DNA of 64,000 nucleotides from Gudongella sp964575895 (lineage in GTDB: Bacteria; Bacillota; Clostridia; Tissierellales; Tissierellaceae): contig CAZNTE010000011.1 in the NCBI GenBank assembly GCA_964575895.1, positions 1-64,000 on the forward strand. Reading direction: 5' to 3'. Positions 8,431 through 17,652 of this stretch are shown here, one piece after another (the first letter of the stretch is position 1; each line of letters starts with the position of its first letter). The position numbers and the translations under genes were made by a program. Below the pieces are notes generated by a model. That model saw nothing but the letters and a program-made list of their open reading frames with translations. It was not told the DNA's origin and did no database searches.

Positions 8431-8847
8431 TTGGGCAAGAGAATAAATGCAGAACTAAGTGAAAGCTTTAATAAACCTATAGATTTAATTTGGAGGTGTT
8501 TTACTGAACCCAAGGATATAGTTAAGTGGTTTTCCATATCTGAAAACTACTACTGTTCCTTTGCTTTTAACTCATTAAAGGTTGGTGAAACCTTTATGTA
8601 TAGAATGTCTCCAAAAGACCAAGGTATAAGCTTTGATATTGAGGGACGCTTTAAGGAAATAATACTTAATAACCTTATAGTATGTACTCAAGGAAATACA
8701 ATTTTAACCATATATTTTAATCAAAGAGATGACTCTACTGATATGAGGATACATATTGATTATGATCCGGAAGATGAGTATGGTGATATGAGCTTTATTT
8801 GGAAATCACTCTTAAGTAATTTTAAGTTGTATATAAATAATATGTAA
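8431..8847 (+). CDS. SRPBCC (AHSA1/START-like) domain protein
   Basis: This 138-residue protein has the single helix-grip fold of the SRPBCC superfamily: an initial strand, FNKPIDLIWRCFTEPKDIVKWF (the usual pattern where Aha1-type domains begin), VGETFMYRM and a C-terminal amphipathic helix. These domains bind hydrophobic ligands or clients, and no specific ligand can be read here. I chose TTG 8431 because GAGGTG lies 6 bases upstream; the in-frame TTG at 8413 has no ribosome site. A strong shared terminator follows. Confidence 0.7.
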   Translation: MGKRINAELSESFNKPIDLIWRCFTEPKDIVKWFSISENYYCSFAFNSLKVGETFMYRMSPKDQGISFDIEGRFKEIILNNLIVCTQGNTILTIYFNQRDDSTDMRIHIDYDPEDEYGDMSFIWKSLLSNFKLYINNM

Positions 8848-8853
8848 ATAAAA

Positions 8854-8884
8854 ACCCCTGAGGTAATCCTCAGGGGTAAAATTT
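8854..8884. terminator. bidirectional terminator
   Basis: ACCCCTGAGG pairs with CCTCAGGGGT around a TAAT loop, with A-rich sequence on the left and T-rich sequence on the right. It ends both the SRPBCC gene (plus strand) and the cold-shock gene (minus strand). Confidence 0.85.
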
Positions 8885-8890
8885 TCACTC

Positions 8891-9088
8891 TTATAAAGCT
8901 ACTATATTTTCAGCTTGTAGTCCTTTTTGTCCTTCAACTACGTCAAACTCAACAGCTTGACCTTCTTCTAAAGTTTTGAATCCTTCTTTTTTGATTTGTG
9001 AGAAGTGAGCGAATACGTCTTTTCCGTCTGCTCCTGTGATAAATCCAAATCCTTTTTCTGCGTTAAACCATTTTACTGTACCATTCAT
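8891..9088 (-). CDS. csp: cold-shock protein (CspA family)
   Basis: This 65-residue single-domain protein is the usual length for CspA-type RNA chaperones. The nucleic-acid-binding motifs RNP1 (KGFGFIT) and RNP2 (VFAHF) are intact, and it starts with the typical MNGTVKWFN. It binds single-stranded RNA and DNA and melts mRNA structure in the cytoplasm. The start at 9088 is supported by GGAGG 8 bases upstream; an in-frame ATG 15 bases further out is less likely. The probable promoter is about 140 bases upstream, leaving a long 5' leader as in many cold-shock genes. Confidence 0.97.
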   Translation of the reverse strand: MNGTVKWFNAEKGFGFITGADGKDVFAHFSQIKKEGFKTLEEGQAVEFDVVEGQKGLQAENIVAL

Positions 9089-9225
9089 AATGTGTACCTC
9101 CAAATTTTATTTCTTAAACCAGTGCTAGTAAATCACTTATAAAATCCCGATACATCATTACTACGAATAGTAAGTATAGAAAAATATATTGTGTTACTAA
9201 TAACTCTTAATTTAAGTTCTCTACA

Positions 9226-9254
9226 AGCATAACACAGGATAATATAATTAGCAA
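9226..9254 (-). promoter_or_regulatory. probable promoter of the cold-shock gene
   Basis: On the minus strand TTGCTA (plus 9249-9254) and TATGCT (plus 9226-9231) are separated by 17 bases. Transcription would begin near 9219 and give an untranslated leader of about 130 bases. No closer promoter of equal quality was seen. Confidence 0.5.
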
Positions 9255-9386
9255 GGGTTATTTATAATATAATTCCAAAATTTGTTATTTATTATTTTTG
9301 CTTGTTCCTTTTATTTATATATATTATTATTAAAAGTAAGAGTAATTAGCTATTTATATACCTTGACTTACGAAGGGAGAGAATAC

Positions 9387-11012
9387 ATGGAAGAATCAAT
9401 ATCAAAAAAAATAAATATTTTATTGCAGGATGCAAAGAAAATTGTAAATTCATCACCTGATGAGTCATATACAAAATGTAGGACAGCATATGATTTAGCA
9501 AAAGAGAACTCGTTAAATTTAGATTTAGGCTATGCCTTACTTGGAATGGCTTTTGTCCATAGATCAAGATCAGATTCAGCTAAGATGCTTGAAGTACTTT
9601 TCACGGCGCAAGATATATTCGAAGAGGAAAAGGATGTATTGGGTTTGGTAAGAGCATATAACTTAATCGGAGTGGCCTACTTTTACAGCTCTATGTATGA
9701 CAAAGCAATAAGCTATTTTCTAAAAGCAAATGAATACCTTAATGAAGAAGAAGATTACAATTTAAGATTAAGTGTCATAAACAATATAGGTGAAGTATAT
9801 AGAGAATCTCAGAATTATAGTAAGGCTTTGGAATTTTACGATGATGCCATTAAAATATGTGATATGACAAAAAATCGAACCAGTAAAGCTGTAATTAATG
9901 GCAATATAGGAGAGATACATTTTATAGAGAAAAACTATGAAAAAGCACTAGAGTATTTTATAGAAAGTCATGATGAACTTCAAAATGAAAATGATAATAT
10001 AAGTCTTGGTGAAGTAGAAAACAGAATTGGTAAAATCCACCAAGTTTTAGGAAATCTATCATTGGCTAGTGAGTATTTTAGTAGTGCATATGATAGATTA
10101 GAAAGAATAGATAATAAATATTTTGTTGTGGACGTGTTGTTAAATATTGGTCAACTTAATATTGAAGATGTTTCCAGTTTAAAGTATTTTGAAAAGGCAT
10201 GTAAGTATTCGGAAAACATAAATGCAAAAAAGAAATTATGGGATTCTTTATTAAGCTTGTCTGATTACTATGAGGTTCATGAGAATTATAAACAGGCTTT
10301 GGAAGTATATAAAAGACACTGTAGATTAGACAAGGAAATAGTTGCAGCAAATTTAGGTAAAAAACTAGAGATCCTTAATGTTGAACTAAAATATTTAGAA
10401 GAGGGAAAACATTTGGAAAGGATGAAGGAATTATTAACCACTGAATTGGATAATCAAAAGAAAGAGCTTGACAGGATAAGAAGTATAAACATTGACCTTG
10501 AGAAAAAAGCCTATGAGGATGAATTGACAAAAGTACCTAATAGGAGAAGAGTTAACTTACACATAAACGATATTATTAGTAATTCTAGCTCTGATAAGAA
10601 TATCTGTGTATTCATAATTGATATTGACTTTTTTAAACGTTATAACGATTATTGGGGTCATAATGAAGGTGATATTTGCTTAAAAACAATTGCTGATTTA
10701 ATTATGGACAATAAGTATAACAAAGATGATTTATTTGGTAGATATGGAGGAGAGGAGTTTGTATATGTTTCTGAAGCCATTAGTAAAGATGAAGTAGAAG
10801 ATTTTGGTAATATGATAAGAGAAAAAGTAAAGAAACTTGATTTATACTATTATTATAGGAACACCAGAACCTCAATAACCATAAGTTTAGGTGGAATATT
10901 TGGTTCTACAAGAGAGTATAACTCCATAAAGACCATAATGACAAATGCTGATGAAGAACTATACAAGGCTAAAGAAAATGGTAGGGATAAAGTATACGTT
11001 AAACTAAAGTAA
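9387..11012 (+). CDS. TPR-repeat diguanylate cyclase (GGDEF)
   Basis: This 541-residue soluble protein has tetratricopeptide repeats over about residues 10-320 (repeated AYNLIGVAYFYSSMYDKAISYF-like helix pairs), a coiled-coil segment (about 330-375) and a C-terminal GGDEF domain. The active-site motif reads GRYGGEEF and the metal Asp lies in IIDIDFFKRYND, so it should make cyclic-di-GMP from GTP. The feedback I-site (RxxD before the motif) reads NKDD, so product inhibition is probably absent. The start is ATG 9387 with AGGGAGAG about 7 bases upstream; an in-frame start at 9282 would add a hydrophobic leader but has no ribosome site. TPR input suggests control by a protein or peptide partner. 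Confidence 0.88.
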   Translation: MEESISKKINILLQDAKKIVNSSPDESYTKCRTAYDLAKENSLNLDLGYALLGMAFVHRSRSDSAKMLEVLFTAQDIFEEEKDVLGLVRAYNLIGVAYFYSSMYDKAISYFLKANEYLNEEEDYNLRLSVINNIGEVYRESQNYSKALEFYDDAIKICDMTKNRTSKAVINGNIGEIHFIEKNYEKALEYFIESHDELQNENDNISLGEVENRIGKIHQVLGNLSLASEYFSSAYDRLERIDNKYFVVDVLLNIGQLNIEDVSSLKYFEKACKYSENINAKKKLWDSLLSLSDYYEVHENYKQALEVYKRHCRLDKEIVAANLGKKLEILNVELKYLEEGKHLERMKELLTTELDNQKKELDRIRSINIDLEKKAYEDELTKVPNRRRVNLHINDIISNSSSDKNICVFIIDIDFFKRYNDYWGHNEGDICLKTIADLIMDNKYNKDDLFGRYGGEEFVYVSEAISKDEVEDFGNMIREKVKKLDLYYYYRNTRTSITISLGGIFGSTREYNSIKTIMTNADEELYKAKENGRDKVYVKLK

Positions 11013-11126
11013 TAATAATTAGGTGTGAAAAGGTTTTACTAGGCAATTAAGGGGGTAATTAATAAGGGAATATATTTCTTAACTCTTTTACTAGTAGGTG
11101 AGATAGCTTTATTAGTGGGGTTAATC

Positions 11127-11155
11127 TTGAAATAAGTCCAAGAAAGGGGTATAAT
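11127..11155 (+). promoter_or_regulatory. sigma-A promoter of the BMP/nucleoside transporter genes
   Basis: TTGAAA (11127-11132), a 17-base spacer and a perfect TATAAT (11150-11155) lie 49 bases upstream of the BMP lipoprotein start. Confidence 0.75.
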
Positions 11156-11203
11156 TTACCCATAGACGAAAGTCGCATCACAAAAATAAGGGGGAGTAAT
11201 AGA

Positions 11204-12343
11204 ATGAAAAGAGTACTTGCATTGATTTTGGCAATTACATTAGTGGCAGTTGGACTTGCAGGTTGTAGCGGTGGTGGATCAAGCACATTTGAAATCGCTT
11301 TAATAACTGACAAGGGTAACATCGATGACAAATCATTTAACCAAGGATCATGGGAAGGTGTAGTTGAGTTTGCCGAAGCAGAGAAAATCACACATCAATA
11401 CATTAAACCAGAAGAGGCAACAGACTCAGGTTATTTAGCAGCTATTGATTTAGCAGTTACTGGTGGAGCTAAGGTTATAGTTACTCCAGGTTTCCTATTT
11501 GAGGTTCCAATTTATGAAGCTCAAACAAAATACCCAGAAGTTAAGTTTATATTACTAGATGGAGCACCACATACAGCTGACTATTCAGTGTTTGAAACGA
11601 AAGAAAACGTAGCAAGTATTTTCTATGCTGAGGAAGAATCAGGATATCTTGCAGGTTATGCTGCAGTAATGGATGGAATGAGAAACCTTGGATTCATGGG
11701 TGGTATGGCAGTTCCAGCAGTTCAAGCATTTGGATATGGTTTCCTTCAAGGAGCAGAAGCTGCTGCTGAAGAGTTAGGATTAGCAGATGGCTCAATCAAA
11801 GTAACTTATCATTATACTGGAAACTTTGAAGAGAATGATACTAATAAATCTACAGCTAGAACTATGTACCAAGAAGGCACAGAAGTAATCTTTGCAGCTG
11901 GTGGAGCAGTTGGTAAGAGTGTTATGTCAGCAGCATCAGAAGCTGGAGCTAAAGTTATTGGTGTAGACGTTGACCAAAGATATGATAGTGAAACTGTTAT
12001 TACCTCAGCAACTAAAGGACTTGCACCTTCAGTAATAGCTGTATTAGAAGCTATATATAAAACTGATAGCTGGTCAACATTCTCAGGCAAATCAACTTAT
12101 TTCAATGCTTCAAATGATGGAGTAGGACTGCCTACAGAAGTTATTGGAGAAGCTAATGGTGATGCATTTGATAGATTCGATAGTTTTACAAAAGCAGATT
12201 ATGATGTAATATTTGCTGAGATGGCAGCTGGTAATTTAACAATAACTCGTTCAATTACTGTAGAAGATGCAACAGGATATGCAACTGCAGATGAGTTAAC
12301 TAATGAATTAGGTTTAGTTAAGGTTGATGTTACAACTAGATAG
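11204..12343 (+). CDS. BMP family ABC transporter substrate-binding lipoprotein
   Basis: This 379-residue lipoprotein has a signal peptide with lipobox LAGCS (Cys at about residue 21). The mature part has the BMP/PnrA (Med) fold: IALITDKGNIDDKSFNQG, then VIFAAGGAVGKSV and VIGVDVDQ, which line the purine-nucleoside pocket in PnrA. It should deliver nucleosides to the ABC transporter encoded next (ATPase plus two permeases). A hairpin after the stop probably lowers expression of the transporter subunits relative to the binding protein. I see no purine riboswitch in the leader. The ligand is inferred from family and operon. Confidence 0.9.
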   Translation: MKRVLALILAITLVAVGLAGCSGGGSSTFEIALITDKGNIDDKSFNQGSWEGVVEFAEAEKITHQYIKPEEATDSGYLAAIDLAVTGGAKVIVTPGFLFEVPIYEAQTKYPEVKFILLDGAPHTADYSVFETKENVASIFYAEEESGYLAGYAAVMDGMRNLGFMGGMAVPAVQAFGYGFLQGAEAAAEELGLADGSIKVTYHYTGNFEENDTNKSTARTMYQEGTEVIFAAGGAVGKSVMSAASEAGAKVIGVDVDQRYDSETVITSATKGLAPSVIAVLEAIYKTDSWSTFSGKSTYFNASNDGVGLPTEVIGEANGDAFDRFDSFTKADYDVIFAEMAAGNLTITRSITVEDATGYATADELTNELGLVKVDVTTR

Positions 12344-12397
12344 TTTTTAAATTTACCTGCCTTAAAGGCCAAAGCCTAGAGGAAGTAAGAAAATCAT

Positions 12398-12433
12398 ATG
12401 GGGGAAGGCTATGCTTTCTCCCATTTATTTTTA
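12398..12433 (+). terminator. intra-operon hairpin with T-rich tail
   Basis: ATGGGGGAAGG faces CTTTCTCCCAT around a short loop, followed by TTATTTTT. It sits between the abundant binding protein gene and the ATPase gene and is likely a partial terminator. Confidence 0.65.
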
Positions 12434-12518
12434 TATTCAATGATAAAATTGATTTAAACTAGGGTAAAATATGTTATATTGGAATTATTACAAATACTAA
12501 TACGAAGAAGAGGTTACC

Positions 12519-14066
12519 GTGGATAATTATATTATTGAAATGCTTAATATTACAAAAGAATTCCCTGGTATAATCGCAAATGACGATATTACCTTAAAAC
12601 TTAAAAAGGGAGAAATACATGCACTTCTCGGTGAAAATGGTGCAGGTAAATCAACGCTAATGAGCGTTTTATTTGGGTTGTATCAAGCAGAAAAAGGTAC
12701 AATTAAAATGGAGGGTAAAGAAGTAAAGATCAACAATCCAAATGATGCTAATGCTCTTGGCATAGGGATGGTTCATCAGCACTTCAAGCTTGTTGAAGTG
12801 TTTAGTGTGTTGGAAAATATTATTCTTGGTGTTGAACCAAATAAAATGGGATTCTTACAAGAAAATGATGCAAGAGATAAGGTAGTATTTTTAAGTGAAA
12901 AGTATGGATTAAAAGTTAATCCCGATGCATTAATAGAAGATATATCTGTTGGAATGCAACAGAGAGTAGAAATATTAAAAATGTTATATCGAGATAATGA
13001 CATCCTAATATTTGACGAACCAACTGCAGTATTAACGCCTCAAGAAATTAAAGAACTACTTAAGATAATGAAAGATCTAGCAAATGAGGGAAAATCTATT
13101 CTTTTTATAACTCACAAACTTAACGAGATTATGGAAGTTTCAGACAGGTGCACAGTTCTTAGAAAAGGTAAGTACATCGGTACTGTAGAAGTTAAAGATA
13201 CAACAAAAGAAGAACTGTCAAGGATGATGGTAGGTAGAGATATAACATTTAGTGTAGACAAGGAAGAGGCTAAGCCCACGGATGTTGTACTATCCATCAA
13301 TAATATGACTGTAGCTTCAAAAATACACAAGAATAATGCAGTAAGGGGTATATCCTTTGATGTAAAGGCAGGAGAGATTGTATGTCTTGCTGGAATTGAT
13401 GGGAATGGACAAACAGAATTCGTGCATGCTCTAACAGGTCTTGAAAAGATGGTTAGTGGATCAATATCTTTATGTGGTAAGGATATCTCTAATGCTTCAA
13501 TTCGACAAAGATCAGTTGGAGGAATGAGTCATATTCCTGAGGATAGGCATAAACACGGATTAGTATTAGATTATTCCTTGGAAGAGAATTTAGTACTACA
13601 AAGATATTGGCAGAAGGAATTCCAGAACAGAGGATTTATAAAGTTTGATGAAGTTAGAAATTATGCTGAAGACTTAATTGAAAAATTTGACATAAGAAGT
13701 GGTCAGGGTCCTGAAACTATTGTAAGGAGTATGTCTGGTGGAAACCAACAAAAAGCTATAATTGCAAGAGAGATCGACAAAGAACACGAACTTTTAGTTG
13801 CAGTTCAACCAACTAGAGGTCTTGACGTTGGAGCAATTGAATATATACACAAACAATTAGTTGAGAGAAGAGATGCAGGTAAGGCAGTTCTACTAATATC
13901 CCTTGAATTAGATGAAGTCATGAATGTAAGTGATAGAATCCTTGTAATTTATGAAGGAGAAATAGTTGGAGAATTAAATCCTAAAGATACAAACGTTCAA
14001 GAACTTGGTTTATATATGTCTGGAGCCAAGAGAAATACATCAAAGGAGATAAAAAATGAAGGATAA
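12519..14066 (+). CDS. nucleoside-type ABC transporter ATP-binding protein (two ATPase domains)
   Basis: This 515-residue protein has two ABC domains in tandem, as in sugar and nucleoside importers of the RbsA/YufO type. Domain 1 has Walker A GENGAGKST, a signature-region ISVGMQQRVEIL and Walker B ILIFDEPTAVL. Domain 2 has a degenerate Walker A (GIDGNGQTE), signature MSGGNQQK and a Walker B region (LLVAVQPTRGLDVG) where the usual Asp-Glu-Pro is VQP. This asymmetry is common in the family. The start is GTG 12519 with AGAGG upstream. The next permease gene overlaps its end by 11 bases. It powers import of the BMP ligand. Confidence 0.92.
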   Translation: MDNYIIEMLNITKEFPGIIANDDITLKLKKGEIHALLGENGAGKSTLMSVLFGLYQAEKGTIKMEGKEVKINNPNDANALGIGMVHQHFKLVEVFSVLENIILGVEPNKMGFLQENDARDKVVFLSEKYGLKVNPDALIEDISVGMQQRVEILKMLYRDNDILIFDEPTAVLTPQEIKELLKIMKDLANEGKSILFITHKLNEIMEVSDRCTVLRKGKYIGTVEVKDTTKEELSRMMVGRDITFSVDKEEAKPTDVVLSINNMTVASKIHKNNAVRGISFDVKAGEIVCLAGIDGNGQTEFVHALTGLEKMVSGSISLCGKDISNASIRQRSVGGMSHIPEDRHKHGLVLDYSLEENLVLQRYWQKEFQNRGFIKFDEVRNYAEDLIEKFDIRSGQGPETIVRSMSGGNQQKAIIAREIDKEHELLVAVQPTRGLDVGAIEYIHKQLVERRDAGKAVLLISLELDEVMNVSDRILVIYEGEIVGELNPKDTNVQELGLYMSGAKRNTSKEIKNEG

Positions 14067-15210
14067 AAAAGGGGCATCAAGTAAAACTAAATTTGACATA
14101 AAAAAAATTACGCAATTACAGGGATACTCCTCTTTTACATCAGCTTTAATGGCTATAGTCCTAGGACTTATATTTGGATTCTTAGTTATGTTATTTGCTA
14201 ATCCAGGAAGTGCCTTGGCTGGATTCCGCTTTGTTGTATTGGGGGGTCTAAGTAGAATTGGTGATGTTTTTTACTTTGCAACTCCAATCCTAATGACCGG
14301 TTTAGCTGTTGGTTTTGCATTTAAGATGGGCCTCTTTAATATTGGTGCATCTGGTCAATATACCATGGGTTTGTTCTTTGCTTTGTTTGTAGCCTTCACT
14401 TGGGAATTACCCCCTGGAATTCATTGGATGGCAGCCATTTTAGCAGGAATGTTGGGGGGAATGATATGGGGATTTATTCCTGGTTTCTTCAAAGCATTTC
14501 TAAATGTAAATGAAGTAATAACATCAATAATGTTCAACTATATCGGGATGTATCTTGTGGATATGTGGGTACAAACAAATGCTGAAATGTATGTATCTTC
14601 AACAACTAGGACTAGGTATGTTCCTATGAATGCACAAATTCCATCATTAGGTATAGCAGGTTCAAATGTTAATTTTGGAATTGTAATTGGAATTATAGTA
14701 GCTGTAATATTATATATTGTTTTACAAAAAACTACATTTGGATATGAACTAAAGGCAACTGGATTTAACAAGTTTGCCAGTGAATATGCTGGTATGAAAG
14801 GAAAGAAGAATATAATCTTAGCCATGGTTATATCTGGGGGATTGGCAGGACTTGGAGGAGCGTTTCTAATATTGGCACCATCAGGTATTGCAGGTAGCAG
14901 TATGACCTATGAACCTATTAATATTATTGCAGCAAACGGTTTTAATGGTATTGCAGTATCGCTACTGGGAAATTCACATCCTCTGGGAATTATTTTCTCT
15001 GCAGTTTTTATATCCCACATTCAAAGAGGTGGAACATTGGCAAGTTTAGTTGGTTACAAACCAGAAATAATTGATGTTGTAATAGCAGTTATCATTTATT
15101 TTTCAGCTTTTGCCATGATTATGAAATCTTCAGTAACAACCTTCATAAAGAGCAAGTTAGGAAAAGAAAAAGATAAAGAAAAGAATAACCTTGCAAAGGA
15201 GGCAGAATAA
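14056..15210 (+). CDS. nucleoside-type ABC transporter permease 1
   Basis: This 384-residue polytopic membrane protein of the BPD_transp_2 family (YufP/NupP-like) has about 9-10 helices. The conserved coupling segment is visible in ATGFNKFASEYAGMKGKKN. It starts inside the end of the ATPase gene (ATG 14056, AAGGAG upstream) and overlaps the next permease by one base, so the three are translated together. The C-terminal tail is highly charged (KLGKEKDKEKNNLAKEAE). Confidence 0.92.
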   Translation: MKDKKGASSKTKFDIKKITQLQGYSSFTSALMAIVLGLIFGFLVMLFANPGSALAGFRFVVLGGLSRIGDVFYFATPILMTGLAVGFAFKMGLFNIGASGQYTMGLFFALFVAFTWELPPGIHWMAAILAGMLGGMIWGFIPGFFKAFLNVNEVITSIMFNYIGMYLVDMWVQTNAEMYVSSTTRTRYVPMNAQIPSLGIAGSNVNFGIVIGIIVAVILYIVLQKTTFGYELKATGFNKFASEYAGMKGKKNIILAMVISGGLAGLGGAFLILAPSGIAGSSMTYEPINIIAANGFNGIAVSLLGNSHPLGIIFSAVFISHIQRGGTLASLVGYKPEIIDVVIAVIIYFSAFAMIMKSSVTTFIKSKLGKEKDKEKNNLAKEAE

Positions 15211-16175
15211 TGGATATAGTTTATTATTTAGTTCAGAACATGCTTCCTGTTGCAATACCCCTATTACTAGTTGCACTTGGTGGAATGTATAGTGAAAGAA
15301 GTGGAGTTATTAATATAGGATTAGAAGGCATAATGTTGTTCGGTGCATACTTTGGAGCATTGTTTGTATATAATGTTCAAGGATCAAGCATGGGACCACA
15401 GACTATTCTTCTACTGGGAATGGTAATAGCAGGACTAGCAGGTTTTATATATTCCTTATTACTTTCTTTTGCAGCAGTATCAATGAAAGCAAACCAAGTT
15501 ATTTCAGGGACCGCATTAAACATGCTAATTCCAGCAGCAGTATTACTTTTCTCCAAAATGTTCTTCAACAGTGATGGAATTACTACTAATAAGAATTTTT
15601 ATATCAGAGAAATGCCAATTCTGGGTGATATTCCAATTATTGGTCAATTATTCTTTCAAAGAACCTATTTGACAGTAATTATAGGATTTGTTTTCCTAGC
15701 AATTGCTACAGTTGTTTTATATAAGACTAGATTCGGGCTTAGGTTAAGAGCATGTGGAGAACATCCCCATGCTGCAGATTCAGTAGGAATAAATGTATAT
15801 AAAATGAGATATGCAGGAGTTAGTATTTCTGGAGTCTTAGCTGGGATAGGGGGATTCTTCTATTCCGTAGGAGTAATGGATGGAAATGTAAATGGACATA
15901 CTGGAGTTGCAGGTTTTGGATTCCTGGCTTTAGCAGTAATGATATTTGGACAATGGAAGCCAATTAGGATAATGTTTGCTGCAATGTTCTTTGCTTTTTT
16001 AAGAACACTTGCATATTCAGTATCGCTTATTCCATTTTTATTTAATTTGGGGATCAATCAAACTTACTATAAGATGTTGCCATATTTGGCTACAATGCTA
16101 GTGCTAGCATTGACATCAAAAAAATCCAGAGCACCGAAAGCAGAAGGAATACCTTATGATAAGTCTCAAAGATAA
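15210..16175 (+). CDS. nucleoside-type ABC transporter permease 2
   Basis: This 321-residue membrane protein of the BPD_transp_2 family (YufQ/NupQ-like) has the family motif SGVINIGLEGIMLFGAYFG near the N-terminus and the cytoplasmic coupling segment RACGEHPHAADSVGINV. It forms the heterodimeric channel with the preceding permease. Its ATG shares one base with the upstream stop (ATAATGG) and AAGGAGG lies upstream. An inverted repeat after the stop ends the operon. Confidence 0.92.
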   Translation: MDIVYYLVQNMLPVAIPLLLVALGGMYSERSGVINIGLEGIMLFGAYFGALFVYNVQGSSMGPQTILLLGMVIAGLAGFIYSLLLSFAAVSMKANQVISGTALNMLIPAAVLLFSKMFFNSDGITTNKNFYIREMPILGDIPIIGQLFFQRTYLTVIIGFVFLAIATVVLYKTRFGLRLRACGEHPHAADSVGINVYKMRYAGVSISGVLAGIGGFFYSVGVMDGNVNGHTGVAGFGFLALAVMIFGQWKPIRIMFAAMFFAFLRTLAYSVSLIPFLFNLGINQTYYKMLPYLATMLVLALTSKKSRAPKAEGIPYDKSQR

Positions 16176-16189
16176 ATAGTAGATCTAAT

Positions 16190-16222
16190 GACCTATTGGA
16201 AATGGCCAATAGGTCTTAAATA
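16190..16222 (+). terminator. terminator of the nucleoside transporter operon
   Basis: GACCTATTGG faces CCAATAGGTC around a 6-base loop, followed by TTAAATAT. The stem is strong but the T-run is poor. Confidence 0.6.
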
Positions 16223-16245
16223 TAAGTTTTGAAAGGAGTTTTATT

Positions 16246-16818
16246 TTGGATATCATGGATCTTATGAACATGTTGGGAAACAAGGATATGGTGGAAGGAA
16301 TTAGCAAGAAGGCAGGCGCAGATACAGATCAGGTAGGAAAACTGATTAATATGGGTTTACCCACAATTATGAATGCTATGAAAGGCAATGCATCTTCAGA
16401 CAAGGGAGCAGAATCTTTGCTAAATGCACTAAGACAACATCAGGATGATGATGTGGAGGAAATGGTTAAAAATCCTTCTAAAATTAATATGGAAGATGGA
16501 GAGAAGATCTTAGGGCATATATTATCAAGCAAAAAGGATGTAGTTAAGAATAATTTAGCTAAAGAAACTGGACTTAAAGACGATCAAGTTAATAATGTAC
16601 TAAGTCAGTTAGCACCACTTTTAATGGGTACTTTGGGACAACAACAGAAAAAGAGCAATGTGGATACTAACAACGTATCAAATCTAATAACTGATGCTTT
16701 GGGCAAGTCAGCCAAAGGTGGAATGATGGATTTGGCTGAAAAATTCCTTGATGCAGATAAGGATGGAAGTATTGTAGATGATGTTGGAAAGTTAATGGGG
16801 AAATTTTTCAAAAAGTAA
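16246..16818 (+). CDS. DUF937 domain protein
   Basis: This 190-residue protein is rich in Asp, Lys, Gly and Met and matches the DUF937 pattern: helical repeats such as MDLMNMLGNKDMVEGIS, INMGLPTIMNAMKGN and LSQLAPLLMGTLGQQQ, ending with DADKDGSIVDDVGKLMGKFF. It has no signal peptide or membrane helix. I accept TTG 16246 because AAAGGAG lies 7 bases upstream. It stands alone between two hairpins. Function is unknown. Confidence 0.78.
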   Translation: MDIMDLMNMLGNKDMVEGISKKAGADTDQVGKLINMGLPTIMNAMKGNASSDKGAESLLNALRQHQDDDVEEMVKNPSKINMEDGEKILGHILSSKKDVVKNNLAKETGLKDDQVNNVLSQLAPLLMGTLGQQQKKSNVDTNNVSNLITDALGKSAKGGMMDLAEKFLDADKDGSIVDDVGKLMGKFFKK

Positions 16819-16828
16819 GAGATAATAG

Positions 16829-16871
16829 AAACCCTGTTGGAATTTTTATTTGCACCAACAGGGTTTAATTC
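16829..16871 (+). terminator. rho-independent terminator
   Basis: AAACCCTGTTGG faces CCAACAGGGTTT around a 14-base loop, followed by AATTCTT. It ends the DUF937 gene. Confidence 0.7.
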
Positions 16872-17199
16872 TTGTTAATAATGAAGAAGAATTGTAGAAC
16901 TGGAGTATAAGAAGGCATCACTTTTTATCAAACTTTTAATACAAAACCAGTTGGAGGATTTAATTCTAAATAATAGGACCTTAATTCCAAGGATAAAAAG
17001 AAATTATCCCAAAATATAAATATATACAGAAGGTGATTGATTAATATTTACATGATTATTTATTGTTAAATAACATCATACTTAAAGTTAACAAATAAAC
17101 CATAATTATACCTAAAAACGTTTGCATAAAAGTATTTAACATGTTAAAATATGAATTAACAATAGTAAAACTTGACCGTAAAAATTGGGCAAAGGAAAA
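16872..17199 (+). other. AT-rich non-coding stretch
   Basis: About 330 bases without a credible gene on either strand. It contains a weak catabolite-control (cre)-like sequence around 17112-17127 (core AAAACGTTTGCA, with mismatches) and several A/T-rich inverted stretches. I see no known riboswitch or RNA gene here. Confidence 0.4.
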
Positions 17200-17228
17200 T
17201 TGACGCTGTAATTTTATGTAATTATACA
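17200..17228 (+). promoter_or_regulatory. sigma-A promoter of the cupin gene
   Basis: TTGACG (17200-17205), a 17-base spacer and TATACA (17223-17228) lie 65 bases upstream of the cupin start. Confidence 0.6.
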
Positions 17229-17292
17229 CAGAAGTAACAGCGGAAAATTTTTACAACAAATTGTTAAATAAATAACATAATAGGAGGCAGAC

Positions 17293-17652
17293 ATGATAAA
17301 AAGAGCAAATGAAATGAAAGTTGATGTACATAATGAGTTTTTAGGTGGAAAAGGGTCTTTAACAAATATACACTTTCTGGACAAGGAAGACTCTGCAGGT
17401 TCTGGTAGATTATTTGTAAAGAGTATTTTAAAACCTGGTAGTTCTATTGGGAATCACACCCACAAGGGAGACTTTGAAGTTTATTATATCCTTAAAGGTA
17501 AAGCTAAGGTAGATGATAATGGTGAATTTAATGAGCTTAATCCTGGGGATTCAATTCTAACTAAGAATGGTTTACATCATTCAATTGAAAACATTGGCGA
17601 TGAGGATCTTGAGTATATCGCACTTATTCTATTTGATAAAGAGACAGTTTAA
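17293..17652 (+). CDS. single-domain cupin protein
   Basis: This 119-residue protein has one cupin barrel. Cupin motif 1 gives metal ligands in IGNHTHKGDFEVYYILKG (two His and one Glu), and motif 2 is GDSILTKNGLHHSIEN with the second His set. It is a small cytoplasmic metal-binding protein, and its substrate cannot be told from sequence. AGGAGG lies ahead of ATG 17293. The GntP permease gene follows about 180 bases later, so a link to sugar-acid metabolism is possible but not shown. Confidence 0.85.
   Translation: MIKRANEMKVDVHNEFLGGKGSLTNIHFLDKEDSAGSGRLFVKSILKPGSSIGNHTHKGDFEVYYILKGKAKVDDNGEFNELNPGDSILTKNGLHHSIENIGDEDLEYIALILFDKETV

Noticed and set aside
11013..11203. Purine or other riboswitch ahead of the BMP nucleoside transporter
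   Set aside because: The conserved purine-riboswitch core sequences are absent; only a strong promoter and a short leader are visible.
17112..17127. Catabolite-repression (cre) site upstream of the cupin gene
   Set aside because: The core resembles cre, but several fixed positions mismatch and it is far upstream of the promoter.
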